64,000 nucleotides of DNA from Alicycliphilus denitrificans K601. GTDB lineage: Bacteria; Pseudomonadota; Gammaproteobacteria; Burkholderiales; Burkholderiaceae_C. The position numbers and the translations under genes are program-made. The stretch covers positions 1,939,001 to 2,003,000 of the forward strand of contig NC_015422.1 of assembly GCF_000204645.1 (NCBI RefSeq), written 5' to 3'. Every line of letters starts with the position of its first letter. Position 1 is the first letter of the stretch. The notes beneath the pieces are model-generated. The model made no database searches. It worked only from the letters and a program-made list of their open reading frames with translations, and was not told where the DNA came from. This document shows, piece by piece, positions 1-7,574 of this stretch.

Positions 1-180
1 GCGGCCGTCAAGTGCTGCGAGACCGCAATCCTGACCCACGGCGGTTTCGGCTACGCCAAGGAGTACCACGTCGAGCGCTTCCTGCGCGAGGTGATGATCC
101 TCCGCATCGCGCCGGTGAGCCCGCATCTGGTGCTGTGCAACATCGCCGAGAAGGTCCTCGGCCTGCCCAAGTCCTACTGA
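1..180 (+). CDS. Acyl-CoA dehydrogenase, C-terminal 59 residues (cut by window edge)
   Basis: The reading frame is open from base 1 to the TGA at 178-180. The peptide contains HGGFGYAKEYHVERFLRE followed by the tail CNIAEKVLGLPKSY, which is the FAD-proximal C-terminal helix pattern of acyl-CoA dehydrogenases (flavoenzymes that put an alpha-beta double bond into acyl-CoA). The N-terminal and middle domains lie outside the window. It is followed after 91 bp by a CoA transferase on the same strand, so it is probably the upstream gene of the same catabolic operon. The same tail recurs as a stub at 26059. Confidence 0.85.
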   Translation, partial: AAVKCCETAILTHGGFGYAKEYHVERFLREVMILRIAPVSPHLVLCNIAEKVLGLPKSY

Positions 181-271
181 GGAAGTCCATGAAGCCGGGC
201 CAGCCCGAGGCCGTGGCCGCATGGCCGCGCGCGCTCCAGCAGGCCGGGCACAGGCGCTGAAATCCACCCCA

Positions 272-1537
272 ATGACCGCTTCGATGCCGACCCACCAAAC
301 TTCCAAACCCTTCGCGCCGCTGGCCGGCGTTCGCGTGCTGGACTTCAGCAAGGTCCTCGCGGGTCCGATGTGCGGCCAGTACCTGGCGGACCTCGGCGCC
401 ACGGTGATCAAGGTCGAGCCTTGCGATGGTGGCGACGACACGCGTCGCTGGCCACCCATCGTCGGCGAGGATGGCGCGGTGTTCCTCAGCGCCAACCGCA
501 ACAAGCAAAGCATCGCGGTCGACCTGAAGACCGCCGCCGGCCGCGACGTGGTGATGCGCCTGCTGGAAGACAGCGACGTGATGATCGAGAGCTACCGCAA
601 GGGCGCGATGGAGCGCCTGGGCCTCGGCCAGGAGGAGGTGCGCAAGCGCCATCCGCGCCTCATCTACGCGAGCATTTCCGGCTTCGGCCGTACCGGCCCT
701 CTGTCGCACCTGCCGGGCTACGACCTGATGGTGCAGGCTTTCAGCGGCATCATGAGTGTGACCGGCGAGAGGAACGGTGGTCCTGTGCGCGCGGCGTTCT
801 CGCCGCTGGACCAGACCACCGGCATCTGGGCCGCCTTCGGCATCCTCGCTGCATTGCGCGAGCGCGACGCGACGGGGGTGGGCCGCTTCCTCGAGGTGTC
901 GCTGTACGAGACGGCGATGGCCTTCCTCGGCTACACCTCCCAGATCTACTGGGAGACGGGTCGCACCCCGCCCCGTTGCGGCACCAGCCACGAGTCGCTG
1001 TGCCCCTACCAGGTGTTCCCGGCCAAGGACGGCGAGATCATGATCGGCGTCGGCAATGACAGCCTGTTCCGCAGCTACTGCGTCGCCGCCGGCATGCCGG
1101 AGATGGCCGATGATCCGAAGTTCAGGACCAACGGCGACCGCGTCAGGCACTTCGATGAGACGGTGGCGCGGGTCAGCGAGCGCACGCGCCAGAAGACCGT
1201 CGACGAATGGTCGCAGCTGCTCGACGAAGCCGGCGTGCCGAACTCACCGATCCATTCGCTCGATCGCGTGCTTGCGATGCCGCACACCGCCGAGCGCGGC
1301 ATCGTGATGGAGTACGAGCATGCAGCCTTGGGCGCGATGAAGACGATGGCCATGCCGGTCACCTTCGACGGCGAGCAGCGCACCGTCAAGCGGGCGCCGC
1401 CGCTGCTTGGCGAGCACACCGCCGAGATCCTCGCGGCCGCTGGTTACGACGCGGACACGATCGAGCGCCTGCGCCGTGATGGCGTCGTGCGCACGCACGG
1501 CACACCGGTGGGCGCCGCCGGAACGAAGGTTGCATGA
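272..1537 (+). CDS. CaiB/BaiF family (class III) CoA transferase
   Basis: A 421-residue protein of normal length for the family, which moves CoA between acyl-CoA and a free acid, here probably activating the substrate of the pathway. Visible features are the N-terminal LAGVRVLDFSKVLAGPMCG nucleotide-fold strand, the ISGFGRTGP loop, and SPLDQTTG, where Asp180 matches the aspartate that carries the acyl group in formyl-CoA transferase. I chose ATG 272 because homology begins just after it; an in-frame ATG at 221 adds 17 residues of no family character. No strong ribosome site is seen. The stop overlaps the next start (ATGA at 1534-1537), indicating translational coupling to the acyl-CoA dehydrogenase. 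Confidence 0.9.
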   Translation: MTASMPTHQTSKPFAPLAGVRVLDFSKVLAGPMCGQYLADLGATVIKVEPCDGGDDTRRWPPIVGEDGAVFLSANRNKQSIAVDLKTAAGRDVVMRLLEDSDVMIESYRKGAMERLGLGQEEVRKRHPRLIYASISGFGRTGPLSHLPGYDLMVQAFSGIMSVTGERNGGPVRAAFSPLDQTTGIWAAFGILAALRERDATGVGRFLEVSLYETAMAFLGYTSQIYWETGRTPPRCGTSHESLCPYQVFPAKDGEIMIGVGNDSLFRSYCVAAGMPEMADDPKFRTNGDRVRHFDETVARVSERTRQKTVDEWSQLLDEAGVPNSPIHSLDRVLAMPHTAERGIVMEYEHAALGAMKTMAMPVTFDGEQRTVKRAPPLLGEHTAEILAAAGYDADTIERLRRDGVVRTHGTPVGAAGTKVA

Positions 1538-2676
1538 TGGCTGCGGCGAGCCTTGGCGACGCGACGCAGACCGCGGAAGACGCGCACCGCATGCTGCGCG
1601 AGGCGGCCGTGAGCTTCGCCGCGCGCGAGACCAGCATTGCCCGCGTGCGCGCGCTGCGCGGCACCGACCCGGGCTACGACCGTGCGGTGTGGCGCAGCCT
1701 CGCCGACCTGGGCTGGACCGGCATTCTGATCCCGGAGTTGCACGGCGGCCTGGGGCTGGGCCTGGGCGAGATGGCGACGGTGCTGGAGGAATTCGCGAAG
1801 ACGCTGTCGCCCGAGCCGCTGAACGCGGTGGCGGTGTTGGCCTCGGGCGTGCTGGTCCACGGCGACAACGACGCGCTCAAGGCCGAGCTCCTGCCCGGGC
1901 TGGCGCTCGGGCGCGTGCTGGCCGCACTCGCCTGGCAGGAACCGCACGGGGGCATCGAGCCGCTGGAGATCGCCACCCGGGTCGAACGTGGCGTGCTGCG
2001 CGGCGAAAAACGCTTCGTCGTTCCGGCCGAGGCGGATGGCTATCTGGTCAGTGCGCAAGGCGCGGACGGCCCGGCCGTGTACTGGGTGGAGCAAGGCGCA
2101 CCCGGCCTGCAGCGCTCGTTCGAGCTGCGCGCCGACGGCTCGCGCAGCGGCCGGCTGGTGCTCGACGGCGTCAAGGTCTCCGACGCGCAGCGGGTCGCCT
2201 CGCCCGCGGTGGCGGCGGTCGCGCTGCGGCGCTGCGTGGACACCGCGACCGTGATGGCGGGCGCCGAGCTGCTCGGGGTGATGCGCCGCGCGCTCGATAT
2301 CACGCTGGAGTACATGCGCACGCGCGTGCAGTTCGGCAAGCCGATCGGCAGCTACCAGGCATTGCAGCACCGGGCGGTCGACCTGTTCATCGAGAAAGAG
2401 CTGGCATTTTCGGTGCTCGCGGACGCACTGCTTCACCTGGACGAAGACGACGGCCAACTCGCGCTTTGGGCCAGCCGCGTCAAGTCGCGTTGCTCCGATG
2501 CCGGCCTGCGCATCGGCCGCGAATCGATCCAGATCCACGGCGGCATCGGCTATGCCGATGAATGCGACATCGGCCTGTACCTCAAGCGCGCGCTGGTGCT
2601 CTCGGCCTGGCTGGGCAACGGCGCGATGCACCGCCGCCGCTACGCCGCGCTGGCAGCGGCGCATGGCAGCGCCTGA
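1534..2676 (+). CDS. Acyl-CoA dehydrogenase, first subunit of a probable heteromeric pair
   Basis: 380 residues covering the N-terminal helical, middle beta and C-terminal helical acyl-CoA dehydrogenase domains. The C-terminal part shows FGKPIGSYQALQHRAVD and GGIGYADECDIGLYLKRA. The YEGT-type catalytic glutamate segment found in classical members is not visible, and the protein is closest in layout to the first half of the fused enzyme at 11735. The next gene, 13 bp downstream, is a second dehydrogenase, and the order is the same as in the fused protein. By analogy with the steroid-type alpha2beta2 enzymes (FadE/ChsE pairs), I infer that the two gene products form one enzyme. Start: ATG overlapping the previous stop. 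Confidence 0.88.
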   Translation: MMAAASLGDATQTAEDAHRMLREAAVSFAARETSIARVRALRGTDPGYDRAVWRSLADLGWTGILIPELHGGLGLGLGEMATVLEEFAKTLSPEPLNAVAVLASGVLVHGDNDALKAELLPGLALGRVLAALAWQEPHGGIEPLEIATRVERGVLRGEKRFVVPAEADGYLVSAQGADGPAVYWVEQGAPGLQRSFELRADGSRSGRLVLDGVKVSDAQRVASPAVAAVALRRCVDTATVMAGAELLGVMRRALDITLEYMRTRVQFGKPIGSYQALQHRAVDLFIEKELAFSVLADALLHLDEDDGQLALWASRVKSRCSDAGLRIGRESIQIHGGIGYADECDIGLYLKRALVLSAWLGNGAMHRRRYAALAAAHGSA

Positions 2677-2689
2677 AAGGACCACGACG

Positions 2690-3847
2690 ATGATGGCTGA
2701 CACGGATTGGGATGCGCTGGACGACGAGACCTTCCGCCGCGAGGTGGCGGACTTCTTCCGCACCGAATACCCGGAGGAGATCCGCTTTCCGGCGCATTTT
2801 CTCCGCTGGGCCCAATGCAGGGATTGGTACCGCAAGCTGTACGCCAAGGGCTTTGCCGCGCCGGCATGGCCACGGGAGTGGGGCGGCATGGGCTTGTCGC
2901 CGGGCAAGCTGCTCGCCTTCATCGAGGAGCAGGAGAAGCACGGCATCGCGCGCACGCCGGACATGGGCATCACGATGCTGGGCCCCTTGTTGATCCGCTT
3001 CGGCACGGAGCAGCAAAAGCGCGAGTTCCTGCCGCCGACCCTGCGTGGCGAGTACATCTGGTGCCAGGGCTACTCGGAGCCCAATGCGGGGTCCGACCTG
3101 GCCAGCCTGCGCACGGAGGCGGTGCTGGACGGTGACGAATACGTCATCACCGGGTCCAAGATCTGGACCAGCTTCGCGATGGACGCGACCCACATGTTCT
3201 TGCTCGTGCGCACGGACAAGCAGGCCAAGAAGCAGGAGGGCATCAGCTTCATGCTGGTCGACATGAAGTCGCCCGGCATCACCGTGCGGCCGATCCGCAA
3301 CCTGAACGGCAGCGAGCACTTCGCCGAGGTGTTCCTCGACCAGGTGCGCACGCCGGCGCGCTGGCTCGTCGGCCAGCCTAACCAGGGATGGACCATCGCC
3401 AAGGCGCTGCTCGGCTTCGAGCGCATCTCGATCGGCAGCCCCAAGCTGTCGCAGACGGGGCTGCAGCGGCTCGAGCGCATCGTGCAGGCGCGCGGCCTGA
3501 CCGCTGACGCCGCCTTCATGGACCGCCTCACGCAGCTCAAGCTGAACGTGGCGGACCTCACGTCGGCCTACGGCCGCTTCGCCGAGATCGTCAAGCGCGG
3601 TGGCACGCTGGGTCCCGACGTGTCGCTGCTGAAGATCTTCGCGTCGGAGACCTTCCAGCGCATCACCGAGCTGACGCTGGAGGCGGGCGGCGACGCCGGC
3701 GCGATCGAGGGCGAGGTGCCCTTCGGCGACGCCGCGATCGACATCCTCTCGCCGTTCTACAACGCGCGGCCGTCGACGATCTATGGCGGCTCCAACGAGA
3801 TCCAGCGCAACATCATCGCGAAAAGCGTGCTGAATCTGCCGGGCTGA
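2690..3847 (+). CDS. Acyl-CoA dehydrogenase, second subunit of a probable heteromeric pair
   Basis: 385 residues. The middle domain carries WCQGYSEPNAGSDLASL (the substrate and FAD contact segment of the family) and the C-terminal domain ends with YGGSNEIQRNIIAK, the cofactor-binding tail. ATG 2690 (or 2693) lies 13 bp after the preceding dehydrogenase, behind AAAGGACC. The reading frame is open further upstream to 2498, but that part overlaps the preceding gene and lacks family similarity. The partner role with the gene at 1534 is inferred from adjacency and from the fused homologue at 11735, whose second half resembles this protein closely. Electrons would go to an electron transfer flavoprotein such as the etfBA pair at 21337-23027. 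Confidence 0.88.
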   Translation: MMADTDWDALDDETFRREVADFFRTEYPEEIRFPAHFLRWAQCRDWYRKLYAKGFAAPAWPREWGGMGLSPGKLLAFIEEQEKHGIARTPDMGITMLGPLLIRFGTEQQKREFLPPTLRGEYIWCQGYSEPNAGSDLASLRTEAVLDGDEYVITGSKIWTSFAMDATHMFLLVRTDKQAKKQEGISFMLVDMKSPGITVRPIRNLNGSEHFAEVFLDQVRTPARWLVGQPNQGWTIAKALLGFERISIGSPKLSQTGLQRLERIVQARGLTADAAFMDRLTQLKLNVADLTSAYGRFAEIVKRGGTLGPDVSLLKIFASETFQRITELTLEAGGDAGAIEGEVPFGDAAIDILSPFYNARPSTIYGGSNEIQRNIIAKSVLNLPG

Positions 3848-3855
3848 CGGTTCTC

Positions 3856-3875
3856 GTTCGGCGGCCACGCCGAAC
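3856..3875. terminator. Hairpin between convergent genes
   Basis: GTTCGGCG-GCCA-CGCCGAAC forms a perfect 8-bp stem with a 4-base loop, 8 bp after the stop of the dehydrogenase and facing the convergent DUF35 gene. There is no T tract, so it may act as a bidirectional or Rho-assisted terminator. Confidence 0.5.
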
Positions 3876-3966
3876 GCCAGGCTGTCGCCGGGCTCGGCGC
3901 GATGTTGCGCGCCACGATCATGTCGGGCGAGCCGCCGCCTTGCGAGACGGCGGCCCGATCTTGCGC

Positions 3967-4359
3967 TTACGCCGGCGTGAACATCGCCACGGGCGGGCCG
4001 CCGTCGCTCGGCTGGAACTTCACCTTGACGCGCTGTCCGATGCGCACCGCGTCCGGGTCGCAGTCGACGATGTTGGTCATCACCGTCACGCCCTCGTCCA
4101 GCGTGACGTAGGCAATGACGTACGGCACCTCAACGCGACGCATCACGCTGTAGCTGTAGATCACGCCATGGCCGGAGGCGTTGCGCCACTCGGTCTTGTC
4201 GCTGAAGCAGAACGGGCACAGCGAGCGCGGGAAGTGGTGGTACTCGCCGCAGGCGGTGCAGTGCTTGACCAGCAGCTGGCCCTCGCCGGCTGCTTTCCAG
4301 AACGCCTCGGTCTCCGGGTAGACGGTGGGGGCAGGGATCTTTCTTTCGTTGGCGGTCAT
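3967..4359 (-). CDS. DUF35 OB-fold protein with rubredoxin-like zinc ribbon (thiolase partner)
   Basis: 130 residues. The N-terminal part holds a zinc ribbon with Cys34, Cys37, Cys48 and Cys51 (CTACG ... CPFC); the remainder fits the OB fold of DUF35, including the GVIYSYSVMRR strand. Proteins of this family form complexes with thiolase-fold enzymes and MaoC hydratases in side-chain degradation (for example ChsH2 with Ltp2). Its start lies 4 bp downstream of the thiolase-like gene's stop, so the two are one translational unit. It probably serves as the acyl-CoA binding or scaffolding partner of that enzyme. The catalytic contribution of the small protein cannot be read from sequence. Confidence 0.88.
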   Translation of the reverse strand: MTANERKIPAPTVYPETEAFWKAAGEGQLLVKHCTACGEYHHFPRSLCPFCFSDKTEWRNASGHGVIYSYSVMRRVEVPYVIAYVTLDEGVTVMTNIVDCDPDAVRIGQRVKVKFQPSDGGPPVAMFTPA

Positions 4360-4363
4360 CGCG

Positions 4364-5530
4364 TCACTCCTTGGCCAGGATCAGGGTGGCACTGCCGTGC
4401 CGGGTTCCGAGCGAGCCGCCGGTGCCATGCGCCAGTGCCAGGCCGCAGTCGCGCACCTGCACGGCAGGATGGGCCTCGCCCCGCAGCTGGCGCACTGCCT
4501 CGATCACCTTCGTCATGCCGCCGCGGTTGGAAGGATGGTTGTTGCACAGTCCGCCGCCGTCGGTGTTGATCGGCAGCTTACCGACCCCCGAGATGAGGTT
4601 GCCGTCGGAGACGAACTTGCCGCCTTCGCCCTTCTTGCAGAAGCCCAGGTCCTCGAGCTGCATCAGCACGGTGATCGTGAAGCTGTCGTAGATCGATGCG
4701 TACTGGATGTCGGCCGGCGTGACACCCGCCTCTTCGAAGGCGAGCGGGCCCGACCAGGCAGCGCCCGAGTAGGTGAGGTCGACCTTGCCGCCCATCTGGC
4801 CCTTCACCGCCTCGCCGGCGCCGAGGATCTTCACGACGGGCCGTTTCAGGCTGCGCGCGATCTCGGGCCGCGTGACGATCAGCGCTCCTCCGCCGTCGCT
4901 GACCACGCAGCAGTCCAGCCGGTGCAGCGGGTCGGCGATCAGCGGCGAGTTGACGACGTCTTCGACCGTCACCAGGTCGCGCAGCATCGCGTGGGGATTG
5001 TGCTGCGCGTGGTGCGACGCGGCCACGCGGATCCACGCGAGCTGCTCGCTGGTCGTGCCGTACTCGTGCATGTGGCGCATCGCCGCCATCGCATACATGT
5101 TGGCGGTGGCCGGGCCGAACGGAAACTCGAACGGCGTGTCCGCGGTGGCGCCGAAGTTGCGCGGCGCCGTGCCGGTGGCCTGGCCTTCGGCGCGCGGGCG
5201 GCCGGCCAGCGTGATCAGCGCGACGTTGCACTTGCCGGCGGCGATGGCCTGCGCGGCGTGGCTGACGTGCACCAGGTACGACGACCCCCCGACGTCGGTC
5301 GAATCGATGTGCCGCACCTTCAGGCCGAGGTAGTCGACCATGCTGAGCGGACCCAGCCCCGGCGCGTCGCCGGCGCAGTAATAGGCGTCGACGTCGTTCT
5401 TGCTGAGGCCGGCGTCTTCGAGCGCCCCCCGGGCCACTTCGGCGTGCAGTTGCACCACCGACTTGTCGACGGCCTTGCGCGTCGGGTGCTCGAACACCCC
5501 CGCGATACAGGCCTTGCCTTTGATCGTCAT
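4364..5530 (-). CDS. Thiolase-fold protein (SCP-x/Ltp lipid-transfer type), no N-terminal Cys nucleophile
   Basis: 388 residues starting MTIKGKACIAGV. The fold is supported by GALEDAGLSKNDVDAYY, the C-terminal half YASIYDSFTITVLMQLED, the histidine segment GGGLCNNHPSNRGG and the final LALAHGTGGSLGTRHG. Classical thiolases carry a CxSG-type nucleophile near residue 90. Here that position reads DVGGSSYLVHVSHA, without cysteine. That is the pattern of Ltp-type proteins, some of which (Ltp2) act as retro-aldolases with a DUF35 partner rather than as thiolases. The downstream DUF35 gene supports this. Reaction inferred: cleavage of a beta-hydroxy- or beta-keto-acyl-CoA. ATG 5530 is the first start with family similarity; GGAGACAAGCAAAACATG precedes it. 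Confidence 0.82.
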   Translation of the reverse strand: MTIKGKACIAGVFEHPTRKAVDKSVVQLHAEVARGALEDAGLSKNDVDAYYCAGDAPGLGPLSMVDYLGLKVRHIDSTDVGGSSYLVHVSHAAQAIAAGKCNVALITLAGRPRAEGQATGTAPRNFGATADTPFEFPFGPATANMYAMAAMRHMHEYGTTSEQLAWIRVAASHHAQHNPHAMLRDLVTVEDVVNSPLIADPLHRLDCCVVSDGGGALIVTRPEIARSLKRPVVKILGAGEAVKGQMGGKVDLTYSGAAWSGPLAFEEAGVTPADIQYASIYDSFTITVLMQLEDLGFCKKGEGGKFVSDGNLISGVGKLPINTDGGGLCNNHPSNRGGMTKVIEAVRQLRGEAHPAVQVRDCGLALAHGTGGSLGTRHGSATLILAKE

Positions 5531-5634
5531 GTTTTGCTTGTCTCCTGTCGTTGAAAGTGGGCGCGAGCGCGGCCATCGGCCGCGACGCGGCCGGGATCTG
5601 CTGGCAGTGGCGAGGCGCCGGCGAGTCGGGGTAA

Positions 5635-6567
5635 TCAGCCGGTCGCAGTGGACATTCGGCGACGCTTCGCGGGGGCGGCGGGCGGCGGCGCCGGCTCGGG
5701 TGCGCGCACCTCCGACCCGGGCGCCATCGTCAGCGCTGCGCCGGCATGGCCGAAGCCGAAAGAAATGCTGTCGGCCGCCTCGCGCATCTGCTGCGCGAAG
5801 TGCTGCGGGTTGGCGCGCGTGCGGCTGACCGGCGCCGCCATCGCGAGCGCCGCAATGACGCGGCCCTGGTGATCGAAGATCGGCGCGGCGAAGCCAGCGA
5901 CGTCGCTCGACACCTGGCCGATGGTGATCGACAGGCCCTGCTCGCGCACTTGCGGCAGCAGCCGGCGCAAGTCGGCGGCGCCCGTCAGCGTCTGTGGCGT
6001 CAGCGGCGCGAACGGCGCGCGCCGCAAGTAGCGCTCGATGTATTCCTCGTCGGCGTAGGCGAGCAGCACCCGGCCGGCCGCCGAACAATAGAGCGGCCGG
6101 GCCGTGCCCAGCGCCACCGTGTAGCGGATCGACTGCGTGCTCTCGATCTTCTCGACGTAGACCGCGGTGCCGGCCTCGCGGTCGAGCACCGCGACCAGCA
6201 CGGTCTCGCCGCAGCGGTCGACCAGCTCCCGCATGATCGGGGTTGCAATGCGCGAGATCGACAGGGTGGGCATGATCGACAGCCCCAGCCGGTAGGCGGC
6301 CGGGCCGAGCACATAACGGCCTTCGCTGTTGACGATGTAGCCGTAGCTGCACAGCGGGCGCAGCAGGCCGAGCAGGCTGCTCTTGGGCGACTGCAGCTCG
6401 GCACTCAACATGGCCAGCGTGCCGCCCTGAGGTGTCGCCGCGAGCTGCTCGAGGATGCGCAGGGTCCGGAGCAGCGAGCGCGGTCCGGAGTCGAGCGCGA
6501 GCGCGCGATCGACGGGCGCCTCGTCGGCGTCCCGCTGGGGCTTGCTCTGCTTGGGTTGGGTGGGCAT
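5635..6567 (-). CDS. IclR-family transcriptional regulator
   Basis: 310 residues. A low-complexity N-terminal stretch is followed by a winged helix (about residues 28-90, SLLRTLRILEQLAATPQGG then LSAELQSPKSSLLGLLRPL) and an effector domain (ISRIATPIMRELVDRCGETV). The C-terminus ends in a Pro/Ala/Arg-rich tail. An in-frame upstream ATG at 6657 would add 30 residues lacking similarity and would run through the operator-like repeat at 6637-6652, so ATG 6567 is preferred. The gene is divergent from the SDR dehydrogenase at 6716, and the shared 148-bp spacer carries the GTTCC-N6-CGAAC element, so it probably controls both itself and that operon. Confidence 0.87.
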   Translation of the reverse strand: MPTQPKQSKPQRDADEAPVDRALALDSGPRSLLRTLRILEQLAATPQGGTLAMLSAELQSPKSSLLGLLRPLCSYGYIVNSEGRYVLGPAAYRLGLSIMPTLSISRIATPIMRELVDRCGETVLVAVLDREAGTAVYVEKIESTQSIRYTVALGTARPLYCSAAGRVLLAYADEEYIERYLRRAPFAPLTPQTLTGAADLRRLLPQVREQGLSITIGQVSSDVAGFAAPIFDHQGRVIAALAMAAPVSRTRANPQHFAQQMREAADSISFGFGHAGAALTMAPGSEVRAPEPAPPPAAPAKRRRMSTATG

Positions 6568-6636
6568 GGCGTACGTTTGGCAGCGTGCAGCGGACAAGGC
6601 CCGATCGTACGACAGGCGCGCAGCCGCGGGCCAGAT

Positions 6637-6652
6637 GTTCCTAAATACGAAC
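6637..6652. promoter_or_regulatory. Operator-like inverted repeat GTTCC-N6-CGAAC
   Basis: GTTCC-TAAATA-CGAAC, with one mismatch from a perfect 5-bp inverted repeat, lies between the divergent IclR and SDR genes. Two perfect versions (GTTCG-N6-CGAAC) occur at 20967 next to another IclR gene and at 21123 upstream of etfB. The shared flank ACGAACGGYAT is seen at 6637 and 20967. Likely binding site of the IclR protein encoded here or of a relative. Confidence 0.6.
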
Positions 6653-6715
6653 GGCATTCCTTAATCCGCACGGATCCCTAGAATCCTCGGACCGATCAAG
6701 AAAAAGGAGTGAGAC

Positions 6716-7474
6716 ATGTTCAGTGGACAGGCATTGCAGGACCGCGTGGCCTTCGTCACCGGTGCCGGCCAAGGCATCGGCGCGGCCGTCGCCGAGGCGT
6801 ACGGCGCGCAGGGCGCGAAGGTCGCGGTGGTCGACCTCCGCCTCGCCACTGCCGAGAAGGTCGCCGCCGGCATCCGCGAGCGCGGCGGCCAAGCCCAAGC
6901 CTTCGCCTGTGATGTGTCGGACCGCCAGCAGGTCGACGCCGCCGTGAAGCAGGTGAACGAGGCGTTCGGCCCCGTCGAGATCCTGGTGAACAACGCCGGC
7001 ATCACCCACACTGCCATGCTGCACCGCATGACGACCCCGCAATGGGACGAGGTGATCGCGGTGCACCTCACGGGCAGCTTCAACTGCCTGCAGGCGGTGG
7101 TCAACGGCATGATGGAACGCAAGCAGGGCTGGATCATCAACGTCACGTCGACCGCGGGCATCCTTGGCACGCTGGGCCAGATCAACTACGGCTCGGCCAA
7201 GGCCGGTCTGCTTGGCTTCACCAAGTCGGCCGCCAAGGAACTGGCGCGCTACAACATCGTCGTCAATGCGGTCGCCCCGGGCGCCGCCACGCCGATGACC
7301 GAGACCATCCGCACCGACCCCCGCTTCAAGGATGCTTATCTCGAACGGGTGCCCCTCGGCCGCTGGGCCGAGCCGGCCGAGCTCGCGCCGGTGTTCGTCT
7401 TCCTTGCCTCGCCCGGTGCCAGCTATGTCACCGGCCAGCTGATCGGCGTGGACGGCGGGCTGTCGATCCACTGA
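6716..7474 (+). CDS. Short-chain dehydrogenase/reductase (FabG-like, probable 3-hydroxyacyl-CoA dehydrogenase)
   Basis: 252 residues, the classical SDR length. The NAD(P)-binding glycine motif is TGAGQGIG (residues 15-22), NNAG is at 93-94 region, and the catalytic triad is Ser145, Tyr158 and Lys162 (YGSAK). In this CoA context the likely reaction is oxidation of a hydroxyacyl-CoA or secondary alcohol to the ketone. A strong AAGGAG site precedes ATG 6716 by 7 bases. It is the first gene of a run with the acyl-CoA ligase, a Bug receptor, a crotonase and the fused dehydrogenase, and its promoter region carries the IclR-type inverted repeat. Coenzyme preference and substrate are not clear from sequence. 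Confidence 0.88.
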   Translation: MFSGQALQDRVAFVTGAGQGIGAAVAEAYGAQGAKVAVVDLRLATAEKVAAGIRERGGQAQAFACDVSDRQQVDAAVKQVNEAFGPVEILVNNAGITHTAMLHRMTTPQWDEVIAVHLTGSFNCLQAVVNGMMERKQGWIINVTSTAGILGTLGQINYGSAKAGLLGFTKSAAKELARYNIVVNAVAPGAATPMTETIRTDPRFKDAYLERVPLGRWAEPAELAPVFVFLASPGASYVTGQLIGVDGGLSIH

Positions 7475-7574
7475 GCTGCGAACCCGCGCGACCCGATGCC
7501 GGCCGGCGCCGGCCGGTGGTCGCCTCCTGGACGGGCGAGCACTCGTCCGTCCGTCCATCACCCTCAGCACGCCC

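Noticed and set aside
1444-3057. 537-codon minus-strand open frame
   Set aside because: Antisense to two dehydrogenases; composition is that of a shadow frame.
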